A DNA stretch of 5,040 bases from the NCBI GenBank assembly GCA_020057985.1, contig JAGVEU010000060.1, positions 1 through 5,040 of the forward strand, written 5' to 3'. The notes under the pieces were generated by a model, which saw only the letters and a program-made list of their open reading frames with translations, searched no databases and had not been told where the DNA came from. A program made the position numbers and the translations under genes. This DNA comes from Calditrichota bacterium (lineage in GTDB: Bacteria > Electryoneota > RPQS01). Within the stretch, counting starts at the first letter, position 1. Each line of letters begins with the position of its first letter. This document shows, in pieces, positions 1-5,040 of the stretch.

Positions 1-1184
1 ATGCCGGACCGCAACAGCAGTCCCAAGACTATCACCAGTGAAAATGCTGCCAGTCCCCACATCAGCCCGGTATCGCGAAATGCCAGTGCAATCAGCGCCG
101 GCATAAAAGTGCCGTATGTCTGCAAACCCACGATATTCCGGAAGATGACGACAGCCAGCGCACCTAAAGGCAGCATTAGTATGAGTCTTAGCAATTCCAC
201 CGAGACTGCCGCTCGACGGAAATCGGTCCAGAGATTGAACAGACCAGTCCGCACCGGCTTATTGTTTGACCCAATGTCTTCTCGTGATACCAGCCGTTCT
301 TTGACAAAGAGATCATACTTAAAATTGATATCTTCAGTATGGGTTAGGAAGGGCTCATCCCCGACATAAAGCTTGAGATAGCGGATGGGGATTTCGGCGT
401 AGTAATGATTGGTTGGGCAGAAAGGAACCCAGAAGCCATTGATCCAAACCTCAACCCAGATATGCATCACTTTGTCACTGCCAGAATGCAGAATCTTGCC
501 ACCAACCAGACGTGCAGGAATGCCGACTGAGCGACAGAGGGCGGTAAAGAGCCTTGACTTGCCACCGCAGGAGGCCTCTCCGAGCTTCAGGGTCGTGATC
601 GCGTCCGTCGTTCCCGAGTAATTGACATAGCGCAGAGAATCGGTGATGAAACTGTAAATCGTCCGCAAAGCCGGTTCCATGTGCTTTATGGTGTCGAGGT
701 GTAATTGTGAGGCAAGCCCGACAATAAGAGAATCAGTGCTTTGAATATTGGTCTCCGCCACGAGATCCCCTCTAACACTATCGGGAATCGGCTGTCTGAC
801 CGGCATCTGTGTTGGTATCAAATATTTCCGTTTCTGGGTGAGTACGCCGAAAGAGTAGGTGATCTGTTTCTTCCCCGAAACCGCAGCGCTTTCCCAGTGA
901 TTCCAACGATTCTCTCCGGTGCGATGCACAGATCTCGACATTCCCTCACTCAAGGACTGCTCATCGAAGATTTTCTGCCTGTCATCGGAGAGAGGTTTGG
1001 AGACTTCCACCATAACAGGACCTTCGTTACCGGTAAACTCCATCGACATGTCAACATGAAAGCTCCTTTCCGGTAGTGCGACAATCCCGATGTCCTCGAT
1101 GAAGAACAGACGGTAGGCAAGAAGAGCCAACAGAAGAACGGCCAGTCCTAATGCAACTACATGGTGCGAAGTCCTCTTAGACAC
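1..1184 (-). CDS. Membrane-anchored transglutaminase-like protein with C-terminal 7TM domain (3' end off the left edge)
   Basis: The minus-strand frame stays open from a GTG at 1184 to the window edge, giving 394 residues without a stop. Residues 9-28 form one hydrophobic N-terminal segment, probably a signal anchor. Residues about 36-170 are an unassigned extracytoplasmic region. Residues about 171-260 match a transglutaminase core: Cys206 in ASCGGKSRLF, then GIPARLVGG (221-229), then His241 in HIWVEVW. The third catalytic position, normally Asp in a WVPxDPT motif, is Cys256 (WVPFCPTN), so activity is uncertain. Hydrophobic segments begin at about 331; the stretch GLQTYGTFMPALIALAF (353-369) resembles the 7TM domain that Pfam describes as fused to an often inactive transglutaminase. 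Relatives lie beside RimK-like ATP-grasp ligases and are thought to handle peptides or amino-acid tags at the membrane; the substrate is unknown. The GTG start is preferred because AAGGA lies 5 nt upstream and it keeps the membrane anchor. It lies 9 nt after the TPR gene, probably in the same operon. Confidence 0.9.
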   Translation of the reverse strand, partial: MSKRTSHHVVALGLAVLLLALLAYRLFFIEDIGIVALPERSFHVDMSMEFTGNEGPVMVEVSKPLSDDRQKIFDEQSLSEGMSRSVHRTGENRWNHWESAAVSGKKQITYSFGVLTQKRKYLIPTQMPVRQPIPDSVRGDLVAETNIQSTDSLIVGLASQLHLDTIKHMEPALRTIYSFITDSLRYVNYSGTTDAITTLKLGEASCGGKSRLFTALCRSVGIPARLVGGKILHSGSDKVMHIWVEVWINGFWVPFCPTNHYYAEIPIRYLKLYVGDEPFLTHTEDINFKYDLFVKERLVSREDIGSNNKPVRTGLFNLWTDFRRAAVSVELLRLILMLPLGALAVVIFRNIVGLQTYGTFMPALIALAFRDTGLMWGLAAFSLVIVLGLLLRSG

Positions 1185-1189
1185 AGTGA

Positions 1190-1194
1190 TCCTT
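1190..1194 (-). promoter_or_regulatory. Ribosome-binding site that supports the GTG start at 1184
   Basis: AAGGA reads on the minus strand, 5 nt upstream of the GTG at 1184-1182. It overlaps the last base of the TPR gene's TAA stop (1196-1194). No in-frame ATG occurs until residue 46, which would remove the N-terminal membrane segment, so this site decides the start. The overlap suggests the two genes are translated from one message. Confidence 0.65.
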
Positions 1195-2591
1195 TACGGA
1201 CAAGTGGAGCTTCCCACCCCGGAGAGTCTCCCTTGTGCACTGGTCACTTTGTCACAATTGGGATAGTTCTGGATGACTTGACAATAAGCGGCGTGAGCGT
1301 TCGTATTGCCCGGGTTCGTACCATCGCGCTGTTCGAAAGCTCTTCCGGTATAGTACCAGGCAGTTCCGGCATCTTTGCCGTTCGGATACGCAGCGAGGTA
1401 GGTTGCGAAGCTATTGATCGAATTGGTCCAGTCGTTATCGAGATAGTAAGAATATCCGATCTTGTAGAGCACGCTCTCATGTCGATCTGAATTCGGGTAA
1501 TTGGTCAGCAGCAGGTTGTATTGAGCGATAGCGTTAGCGTAGTCTCCCAACTGGTAGTAAGTGGTGCCATCGTAATAGAGAGCGCTCGGCGCGACATCAG
1601 AAGTCGGATACGTTGACACAACTGTCTGAAAATCAGCCCCCGCCTGTGCATATGTATAAGCTTCACTGTTGTACTTGCATTGTGCGCGGTAGTACCATGC
1701 GGCCGGCAGCAGCGGCGAAGCAGGATAAGTGCTGATCAAGGTTGTGAAATCGCTAATTGCGTTGGTCCAATCCTGAAGCTGGTAGAAGCATTTGGCACGC
1801 CAGTAACGGGCATCGTCATTCAGTACATTACCCGGGTGATTGGCTATCTGCGCTGCGAAAGCAGCGGCTGCTTGTGTATAGTTTTCGAGAGCGTAATTGT
1901 CAGACCCAATGTTGTATTGGGCGCTGGGGGCATCCTGGGAACTAGGGTAGTTGGTCAGTAGCGACTGAAATGCTGTCATGGCCGCCGTCAAATTGGCCGA
2001 AGCATTGCCAGACTGCTCCCAGCAGCGGCCGATCTTGTATTGGGCCTGTGGAGCAACTGTGCTTGCCGGGTAGATAGAAACTACAGCCTGGAATTTGGTG
2101 CGAGCGGTCGCCCAGTCTTCCTTTTGATAATAGGAATTTGCCTCCCAATATTTGGCCTGCGCCACGATAGGAGAACCTGGGTATGTCGTATATACCGAGG
2201 CAAAACCGGTAGCAGCAGCCGCATAATTCTGATTCGAAAAGTCAATCAAAGCGAGTCGATAGAGAGCATCATCCGCAAGCGTTGAGGTGGGGAACTGGTT
2301 CTTTACTGAATCGAGGTAGATCTTGGCAGAGATAAAATTGTCCTGATCGTAGTATTCCATTCCGCTGCTGAAGAGCCGACGATCTGTCGCAACCGAATCA
2401 ACCAGGGAACCACACGACTGCGGGGCAGAACCGCCCGAGAAAATATAGCTAATCAAGTACACTGCATCCGAGATATCTACGTCCGCATCGCAGTTGGCAT
2501 CTCCGGGAATTCCGGACATCACGCTTGGCGCTGTTGCAGCGAGTATTGACAGAAATAGCACTGCAGCGAGGACAAGTGTTTTTCTTTTCAT
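1194..2591 (-). CDS. Secreted TPR-repeat protein with a dockerin-like calcium loop
   Basis: This is a complete 465-residue protein. Residues 1-26 form a Sec signal peptide (MKRK, a hydrophobic core, then a small-residue cleavage region), so it should act outside the cytoplasmic membrane. Residues 30-52 form one dockerin-type loop, DxNxDxDxD followed by SDAVYLISYIF; Asp31, Asn33, Asp35, Asp39 and Asp42 fit the calcium positions. A true dockerin has two such loops, so this is a half-repeat. From about residue 71 to 450 there are ten tandem TPR-like units, each marked by an aromatic-Pro (or His-Pro) turn at residues 100, 137, 174, 215, 252, 289, 328, 365, 402 and 443. The spacing is 37 residues, with insertions giving 41, 39 and 41. 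The pattern resembles YbgF/BamD-type envelope TPR proteins and suggests a scaffold, not an enzyme. The ATG has AGGAG 7 nt upstream. The transglutaminase/7TM gene follows after 9 nt, which suggests a partner. Binding partners are unknown. Confidence 0.93.
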   Translation of the reverse strand: MKRKTLVLAAVLFLSILAATAPSVMSGIPGDANCDADVDISDAVYLISYIFSGGSAPQSCGSLVDSVATDRRLFSSGMEYYDQDNFISAKIYLDSVKNQFPTSTLADDALYRLALIDFSNQNYAAAATGFASVYTTYPGSPIVAQAKYWEANSYYQKEDWATARTKFQAVVSIYPASTVAPQAQYKIGRCWEQSGNASANLTAAMTAFQSLLTNYPSSQDAPSAQYNIGSDNYALENYTQAAAAFAAQIANHPGNVLNDDARYWRAKCFYQLQDWTNAISDFTTLISTYPASPLLPAAWYYRAQCKYNSEAYTYAQAGADFQTVVSTYPTSDVAPSALYYDGTTYYQLGDYANAIAQYNLLLTNYPNSDRHESVLYKIGYSYYLDNDWTNSINSFATYLAAYPNGKDAGTAWYYTGRAFEQRDGTNPGNTNAHAAYCQVIQNYPNCDKVTSAQGRLSGVGSSTCP

Positions 2592-2674
2592 TGGATTACT
2601 CCTACCTGTTGATATACCTGTGAATCTCTATCTTCCAGAAAAAGTCGAATTGCGAATTCGTACGGTTCCTTCAT
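2588..2674 (-). CDS. Possible 28-residue leader ORF overlapping the TPR gene start
   Basis: An ATG at 2674-2672 opens a frame of 28 codons (MKEPYEFAIRLF...) that ends in TGA at 2590-2588. This stop overlaps the TPR start codon in an ATGA arrangement, as seen in translationally coupled genes. The ORF lies inside the untranslated leader predicted from the promoter at 2806-2833. Against it, no Shine-Dalgarno sequence precedes the ATG, the peptide has no recognisable family, and an open frame this short is common by chance. It is listed as a possibility only. Confidence 0.2.
   Translation of the reverse strand: MKEPYEFAIRLFLEDRDSQVYQQVGVIQ
2599..2603 (-). promoter_or_regulatory. Ribosome-binding site of the TPR gene
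   Basis: AGGAG reads on the minus strand, 7 nt upstream of the ATG at 2591-2589. The spacing is ideal, and the start gives a full signal peptide, so the assigned start is secure. Confidence 0.75.
2646..2660. repeat. Short inverted repeat in the TPR gene leader
   Basis: CGAATT and AATTCG are perfect 6-bp complements separated by GCG. It could form a small hairpin in the leader RNA or serve as a protein-binding palindrome. It lies about 55 nt upstream of the TPR start codon. No function can be assigned. Confidence 0.4.
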
Positions 2675-2725
2675 CCAGTCTTATCGGATGTTTGCTTTTT
2701 TCTCTGATCGCTTCAGATGCAAATG

Positions 2726-2752
2726 GCAGATATTTTCGTCAAAACCATCTGC
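2726..2752 (-). repeat. Hairpin-forming inverted repeat in the TPR gene leader
   Basis: GCAGAT pairs with ATCTGC over 6 bp. Inside this, TTTT pairs with AAAA around a 4-nt loop, with a small asymmetric bulge (GG against T on the minus-strand RNA). It lies 46-72 nt downstream of the predicted transcription start. No T-run follows on the minus strand, so it does not look like a simple intrinsic terminator. It is a candidate leader-RNA structure of unknown role. Confidence 0.4.
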
Positions 2753-2805
2753 GTACACGGATTAGTACTATTCAATTGCGATCCACGCCGTAGCGGCTGT
2801 TGCCT

Positions 2806-2833
2806 AATATAATCGCATTGTAGAAAAAGTCAA
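2806..2833 (-). promoter_or_regulatory. Predicted sigma-70 promoter of the TPR-transglutaminase operon
   Basis: On the minus strand, TTGACT (2833-2828) is followed after 16 bp by TATATT (2811-2806). Each hexamer is within one or two bases of consensus. Transcription would begin near 2798-2800, giving a leader of about 205 nt before the TPR gene. The promoter lies just after the end of the upstream gene, which argues that the TPR and transglutaminase genes form their own unit. This is a motif match only. Confidence 0.5.
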
Positions 2834-2851
2834 GCAAATCAGTCCATTTGC
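2834..2851 (-). terminator. Weak hairpin followed by T-rich sequence; possible terminator of the upstream gene
   Basis: GCAAAT and ATTTGC form a 6-bp stem with a 6-nt loop. On the minus strand it is followed by TTGACTTTTTC. It lies 38-55 nt past the stop codon of the 2889-3944 gene and abuts the -35 box at 2828-2833. The stem is short and AT-rich, so termination would be weak. It could instead be an operator-like palindrome beside the promoter. Confidence 0.25.
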
Positions 2852-2888
2852 CCGCGTGTTTCTTGCCATTTTTCGGTAGTGCCTGCTC

Positions 2889-3944
2889 TCATTTCGGTTG
2901 TAACTTCAAGAACCGTCCGCATTGGGGTAGAAACGGTCCGGGGTGGAGCTTGGTGGGCCAGTTCAGAAGCATATAGGCCAAAACATTGCGATGCTCCCCC
3001 GCTTCAAGTTCGTCATTACCTGAAGTGGAGAGCACTGTCTGGGATTTCTCGTCATACATGTCGATTATCTTGCTGCGGCACTTCGCTATCACTGGGCTGT
3101 CCTCTTCATCTGCAACGAGAAAGCAGACGCCAACTTCCGCAATTACATCAGGTCGTGTCTCCTGCAGAATGGCATCAATGTTCTCGTGTAAATAACCAAG
3201 TATCCAGCCAAATTGTTCCGGGCTCACCCTGAATTGGTAATAAGCGCTGACGGCAATGATTATGTGAGTCAAACCATATATCTTATCCTCGAATTCATCA
3301 GAAGTCAGCTGGTCATCGAGTGAATCCGGGAACGTCGAACGAAACCGCGCTGAGTATTCCTGTCGCAGATCAACGATGCCGAGATTCTGGAGGTAGTAAA
3401 CGAAGTTTGCCAACTGAGGTGAGTATACTCGAATCAGGGCCGTATCTAATAGCATTGAAGCAAAGTCAACCTTCCTGAGATAGGCGACCACCGTCAAGAA
3501 AGCTTTTCTGTCCTCACCTTCGTCAAGCCCGTACTCTTTCATCTGTTCACAGATGTATACCATGTCGAGCAACCATAAGAGGTTTCCTCGCTTGGAAAAC
3601 GCCTCCCTCCTCATTTCCCCCTTGCGGGTATCTTCTTCGAAGGAATTCAGCAGTTCTTGAGTTCGACGCAGAATATGCTGCTCATCAAACAGAGCAGATG
3701 CATCTTTTGACAGACGTCGCGTCAGCAACATCATGTCGAAAATGATTGGGTAGATGTACCGTTCATCACCCGTGACACGGTACATGCGAGTTGCGTAGTG
3801 ACGCTGAATGGACGGTGCGAAAGCGAACAGTTCAGATTCGAGTCTGTCTTTGATCCCTCGCGAGACGTTTTCGGCTGTTCTGTCTGCGGAAAGCGGAGAA
3901 CATACGAGACCGAAGACAAGCGAAAGGATTGCGATTCGAATCAT
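2889..3944 (-). CDS. Exported helical protein of unknown function
   Basis: I do not recognise this family with confidence; it may be related to DUF3541, but that is from memory and unverified. From the ATG at 3944 it has 351 residues and begins with a typical Sec signal (MIRIAILSLVFGLVCSPLSA, cleavage likely before DRT). VC at the end of the core is not a good lipobox, so a soluble periplasmic or secreted protein is more likely than a lipoprotein. The rest looks almost entirely alpha-helical. Possibly functional segments are YGLTHII (223-229), GEHRNVL (316-322) and LHPGP (333-337), which place three His residues in conserved-looking settings. The frame is also open upstream: ATGs at 3962 and 4058 would add 6 or 38 residues. 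The longest form puts a charged 38-residue tail before the signal, which is unusual, so 3944 is preferred although no candidate start has a strong Shine-Dalgarno sequence. The operon promoter at 2806-2833 lies downstream, so this gene is probably transcribed separately. Confidence 0.82.
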   Translation of the reverse strand: MIRIAILSLVFGLVCSPLSADRTAENVSRGIKDRLESELFAFAPSIQRHYATRMYRVTGDERYIYPIIFDMMLLTRRLSKDASALFDEQHILRRTQELLNSFEEDTRKGEMRREAFSKRGNLLWLLDMVYICEQMKEYGLDEGEDRKAFLTVVAYLRKVDFASMLLDTALIRVYSPQLANFVYYLQNLGIVDLRQEYSARFRSTFPDSLDDQLTSDEFEDKIYGLTHIIIAVSAYYQFRVSPEQFGWILGYLHENIDAILQETRPDVIAEVGVCFLVADEEDSPVIAKCRSKIIDMYDEKSQTVLSTSGNDELEAGEHRNVLAYMLLNWPTKLHPGPFLPQCGRFLKLQPK

Positions 3945-4081
3945 GGTTGTCACATAAAGCATACGCAAAGACGCATTGTTCCAATTGTGTAATGTGCAGT
4001 CTATAAACGAAACATCCCGACGGAATCCTGAGTCAATTTCGAGAGACTTCGATTCCATTCCGCCTTGGCACTGATACTTGT

Positions 4082-4125
4082 TGAGCCTCTAGCTCAGCCG
4101 CTCTGACTTCGGAAAGATGGGCTGA
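4082..4125. repeat. Two overlapping, mutually exclusive inverted repeats
   Basis: TGAGC (4082-4086) pairs with GCTCA (4092-4096) around a 5-nt loop. TCAGCC (4094-4099) pairs with GGCTGA (4120-4125) around a 20-nt loop. The arms overlap at 4094-4096, so only one can form. They lie about 140-180 nt upstream of the 3944 start. Stems of 5-6 bp occur often by chance, so confidence is low. Confidence 0.25.
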
Positions 4126-4265
4126 TCTCTGCGCTCGGTGCACATACATCTGCAGGAATATCGGATCTTTCCAGACGAGTTAGAGACTCAAATCGCAGTT
4201 CTAAAATAGTCCACGACTTCCAGATATAAATCTTCCTCCAACCAAAGTCGCTAATCAACAATGAA

Positions 4266-4397
4266 TTACAAACCTCGAGTTCTTAACTTCGAGAATTTGT
4301 GCCAAACTTGTGTCATCATCTCAGCGACCCTTCGAGTTCTCGACGCATCATGTTTTTCCCAAGCAACAGGGATTCGGCTTGCTCTGAGCGCTCTCAT
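4266..4397 (-). CDS. Possible small basic protein, 43 residues
   Basis: An ATG at 4397-4395 is preceded by a perfect AAGGAG (4408-4403) with 5-nt spacing, the best ribosome-binding site in the spacer. The frame runs 43 codons to TAA at 4268-4266. The product begins MRALRASRIPVAWEKH and is rich in Arg and Lys, with RTRR and RTRG segments, two Trp and no membrane segment. I recognise no family. The AAGGAG overlaps the stop (4410-4408) of a 61-codon minus-strand frame that starts only at TTG and has no ribosome-binding site. A small basic protein might bind nucleic acid, but nothing shows this directly. The alternative is a chance ORF after a chance AAGGAG, about as likely as a real gene. Confidence 0.33.
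   Translation of the reverse strand: MRALRASRIPVAWEKHDASRTRRVAEMMTQVWHKFSKLRTRGL
4275..4344. repeat. Imperfect 13-bp direct repeat, two copies
   Basis: TCGAGTTCTTAAC at 4275-4287 recurs as TCGAGTTCTCGAC at 4332-4344, 57 bp apart, with 11 of 13 bases identical. The second copy contains the palindrome TCGAG-TT-CTCGA. Both lie inside the possible small ORF at 4266-4397, where they encode the RTRG and RTRR segments, so they may be coding similarity and not regulatory sites. Confidence 0.3.
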
Positions 4398-4658
4398 ACG
4401 GACTCCTTCACATTCCTTCGCTCACAGGAATAGCGATGTAGAGACGCTCATTAGGTAGCATACTTTGCAGACCTGATCGTCGGGGTCGAAACCAGAAGGT
4501 CAATGAAAAATCAAGCAGCTCAAGCACCAAGAATAGCGGTTTGCACGACTTAGCTCCTTGTTGAAATGAGAGGTACAGCGGTAATGTTGTCAAATTAGAG
4601 CGCCCAATACAATCCTCCGGCCTTGCTTAGCTTATCTCTTCAATCTCGAAGACCTCAA

Positions 4659-5040
4659 TTGTATATTCTGAGCGAGAGAACACGAAAGAAGACCGTAACA
4701 GCTACAGATACCATCCTCGAAAGCATTTCCGACGGTGTCTTTACAGTAGACTTGGAATGGCATATCACCTCGTTTAACCGGGCGGCCGAGGAAATCACCC
4801 GTGTAGATCGTTCTGATGCCGTCGGTCGTCGCTGCTCGGAAGTATTTCGCTGCAGCATGTGTGAGACTGACTGTGCACTGCAGAAGACATTAAAAACGGG
4901 CAAGACTATCATCAGTAAGTCCGGGTATATTATTAACGCGGACGGAGACCGCATTCCCATTAGCGTCTCCACTGCCGTGCTCAAAGACGCTCAGGGGAAT
5001 GTTGTCGGTGGTGCGGAGACTTTTCGTGATCTGAGCGAAG
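4659..5040 (+). CDS. PAS-domain signalling protein, N-terminal part (3' end off the right edge)
   Basis: The plus-strand frame encodes 127 residues up to the edge. Residues about 15-127 form one PAS sensor domain: ILESISDGVFTVD (19-31), ITSFNRAAEEIT (36-47), then NADGDRIPISVSTAVL (93-108) and VVGGAETFRDLSE (115-127), the usual last strand and linker. Four cysteines cluster at 59, 65, 68 and 72 (RRCSEVFRCSMCETDC), suggesting metal, Fe-S or redox sensing. PAS domains with this signature are common at the N-terminus of sigma-54-dependent (AAA+, Fis-type) regulators and of some histidine kinases; the effector domain lies off the edge, so the class is not settled. No transmembrane segment precedes the PAS, so sensing is likely cytoplasmic. 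The frame has no ATG or GTG after its last upstream stop (TAG at 4596-4598). TTG at 4659 is used here; CTG at 4668 would give a natural-looking MSERTRKK N-terminus. Neither has a clear ribosome-binding site. Confidence 0.85.
   Translation, partial: MYILSERTRKKTVTATDTILESISDGVFTVDLEWHITSFNRAAEEITRVDRSDAVGRRCSEVFRCSMCETDCALQKTLKTGKTIISKSGYIINADGDRIPISVSTAVLKDAQGNVVGGAETFRDLSE

Larger units (their letters stand above)
3945..4658. other. Spacer between divergent genes, mostly non-coding
   Basis: About 700 bases separate the exported-protein start at 3944 from the PAS gene. Codon structure is poor and stops are frequent in all frames. The only piece with gene-like signals is the small minus-strand ORF at 4266-4397. 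The part at 3945-4058 is an open extension of the exported-protein frame. Positions 4082-4096 (TGAGC/GCTCA) and 4094-4125 (TCAGCC/GGCTGA) are overlapping inverted repeats that cannot pair at the same time. An 8-bp palindrome GAGCGCTC lies at 4386-4393. No convincing promoter for either flanking gene was found, although at least one must lie here. Confidence 0.5.

Noticed and set aside
1..1076. Plus-strand open frames at 1-369, 409-621 and 741-1076
   Set aside because: The opposite strand has a continuous 394-codon frame with clear transglutaminase and membrane motifs, so these are antisense shadows.
1161..2285. Several plus-strand open frames opposite the TPR gene, including 1161-1490, 1680-1961 and 2040-2285
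   Set aside because: They mirror the repetitive codon pattern of the TPR gene on the other strand, and their translations look like no protein family.
3987..4023. TTGACT and TATAGA on the minus strand as a promoter for the exported-protein gene
   Set aside because: The two hexamers are about 25 bp apart, too far for a sigma-70 promoter.
4066..4081. Sigma-54-like promoter (TGGCAC followed by TTG, plus strand)
   Set aside because: The distance between the -24 GG and the -12 element is one base too long, the GC dinucleotide is absent, and it lies almost 600 bp from the plus-strand gene.
4090..4160. tRNA-like stretch beginning with TAGCTCAG
   Set aside because: The D-arm-like octamer is present, but there is no matching acceptor stem, anticodon arm or GGTTCGAATCC-type T arm.
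4058..4160. 38-codon minus-strand ORF (MYVHRAQRSAHL...) just upstream of the exported-protein gene
   Set aside because: It lacks a ribosome-binding site and any recognisable family; its length is within chance expectation.
4261..4458. 65-codon plus-strand ORF
   Set aside because: It has no ribosome-binding site and no recognisable family, and it lies opposite the better supported 43-codon minus-strand ORF.
4408..4593. 61-codon minus-strand ORF ending just upstream of the small 43-codon ORF
   Set aside because: It starts only at TTG with no ribosome-binding site, has no recognisable motif and lies in gene-poor spacer. Its stop overlapping the next AAGGAG is not enough to support it.
4655..4984. 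109-codon minus-strand ORF opposite the PAS domain
   Set aside because: The plus strand gives an unmistakable PAS domain; this frame is its shadow.

Overview
The window looks like bacterial chromosomal DNA of moderate GC content. It holds four well-supported protein genes: three on the minus strand, and one on the plus strand that runs off the right edge. The combination of a Sec signal peptide, one dockerin-like calcium loop (GDANCDADVDISDAVYLISY) and a run of TPR units is a style I associate with uncultured sediment lineages of the FCB/Zixibacteria type. That placement is an inference from protein style only; no rRNA or marker gene is present to fix it.

Layout from left to right. Positions 1-1184 (minus) encode the N-terminal 394 residues of a membrane-anchored transglutaminase-fold protein that continues into a multi-pass membrane domain of the '7TM fused to transglutaminase' type; its C-terminus lies off the left edge. 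Nine bases upstream is 1194-2591 (minus), a secreted 465-residue protein with one dockerin-like half-repeat and ten tandem TPR-like units. The two share close spacing and probably one transcript. A near-consensus sigma-70 promoter at 2806-2833 is followed by a leader of about 205 nt with inverted repeats and a possible 28-codon ORF that overlaps the TPR start codon. Positions 2889-3944 (minus) encode an exported, mostly helical protein that I do not recognise.

Positions 3945-4658 are mostly non-coding spacer between divergent genes. Within it, a possible 43-codon small gene at 4266-4397 (minus) has a perfect AAGGAG ribosome-binding site. From about 4659 to the right edge (plus) lies the N-terminal PAS domain of a signalling protein with a cluster of four cysteines; this gene has no ATG or GTG start.

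How the genes may work together: the TPR protein and the transglutaminase/7TM protein are probably co-expressed and both act outside the cytoplasmic membrane, the TPR protein as a scaffold and the 7TM protein as an anchored peptide-handling enzyme or pseudo-enzyme. In other bacteria, relatives of the 7TM protein sit beside RimK-like ATP-grasp ligases, so such a gene may lie just beyond the left edge. The divergent PAS gene is a regulator or sensor whose targets cannot be read from this window. No mobile element, CRISPR array, rRNA or tRNA is visible.
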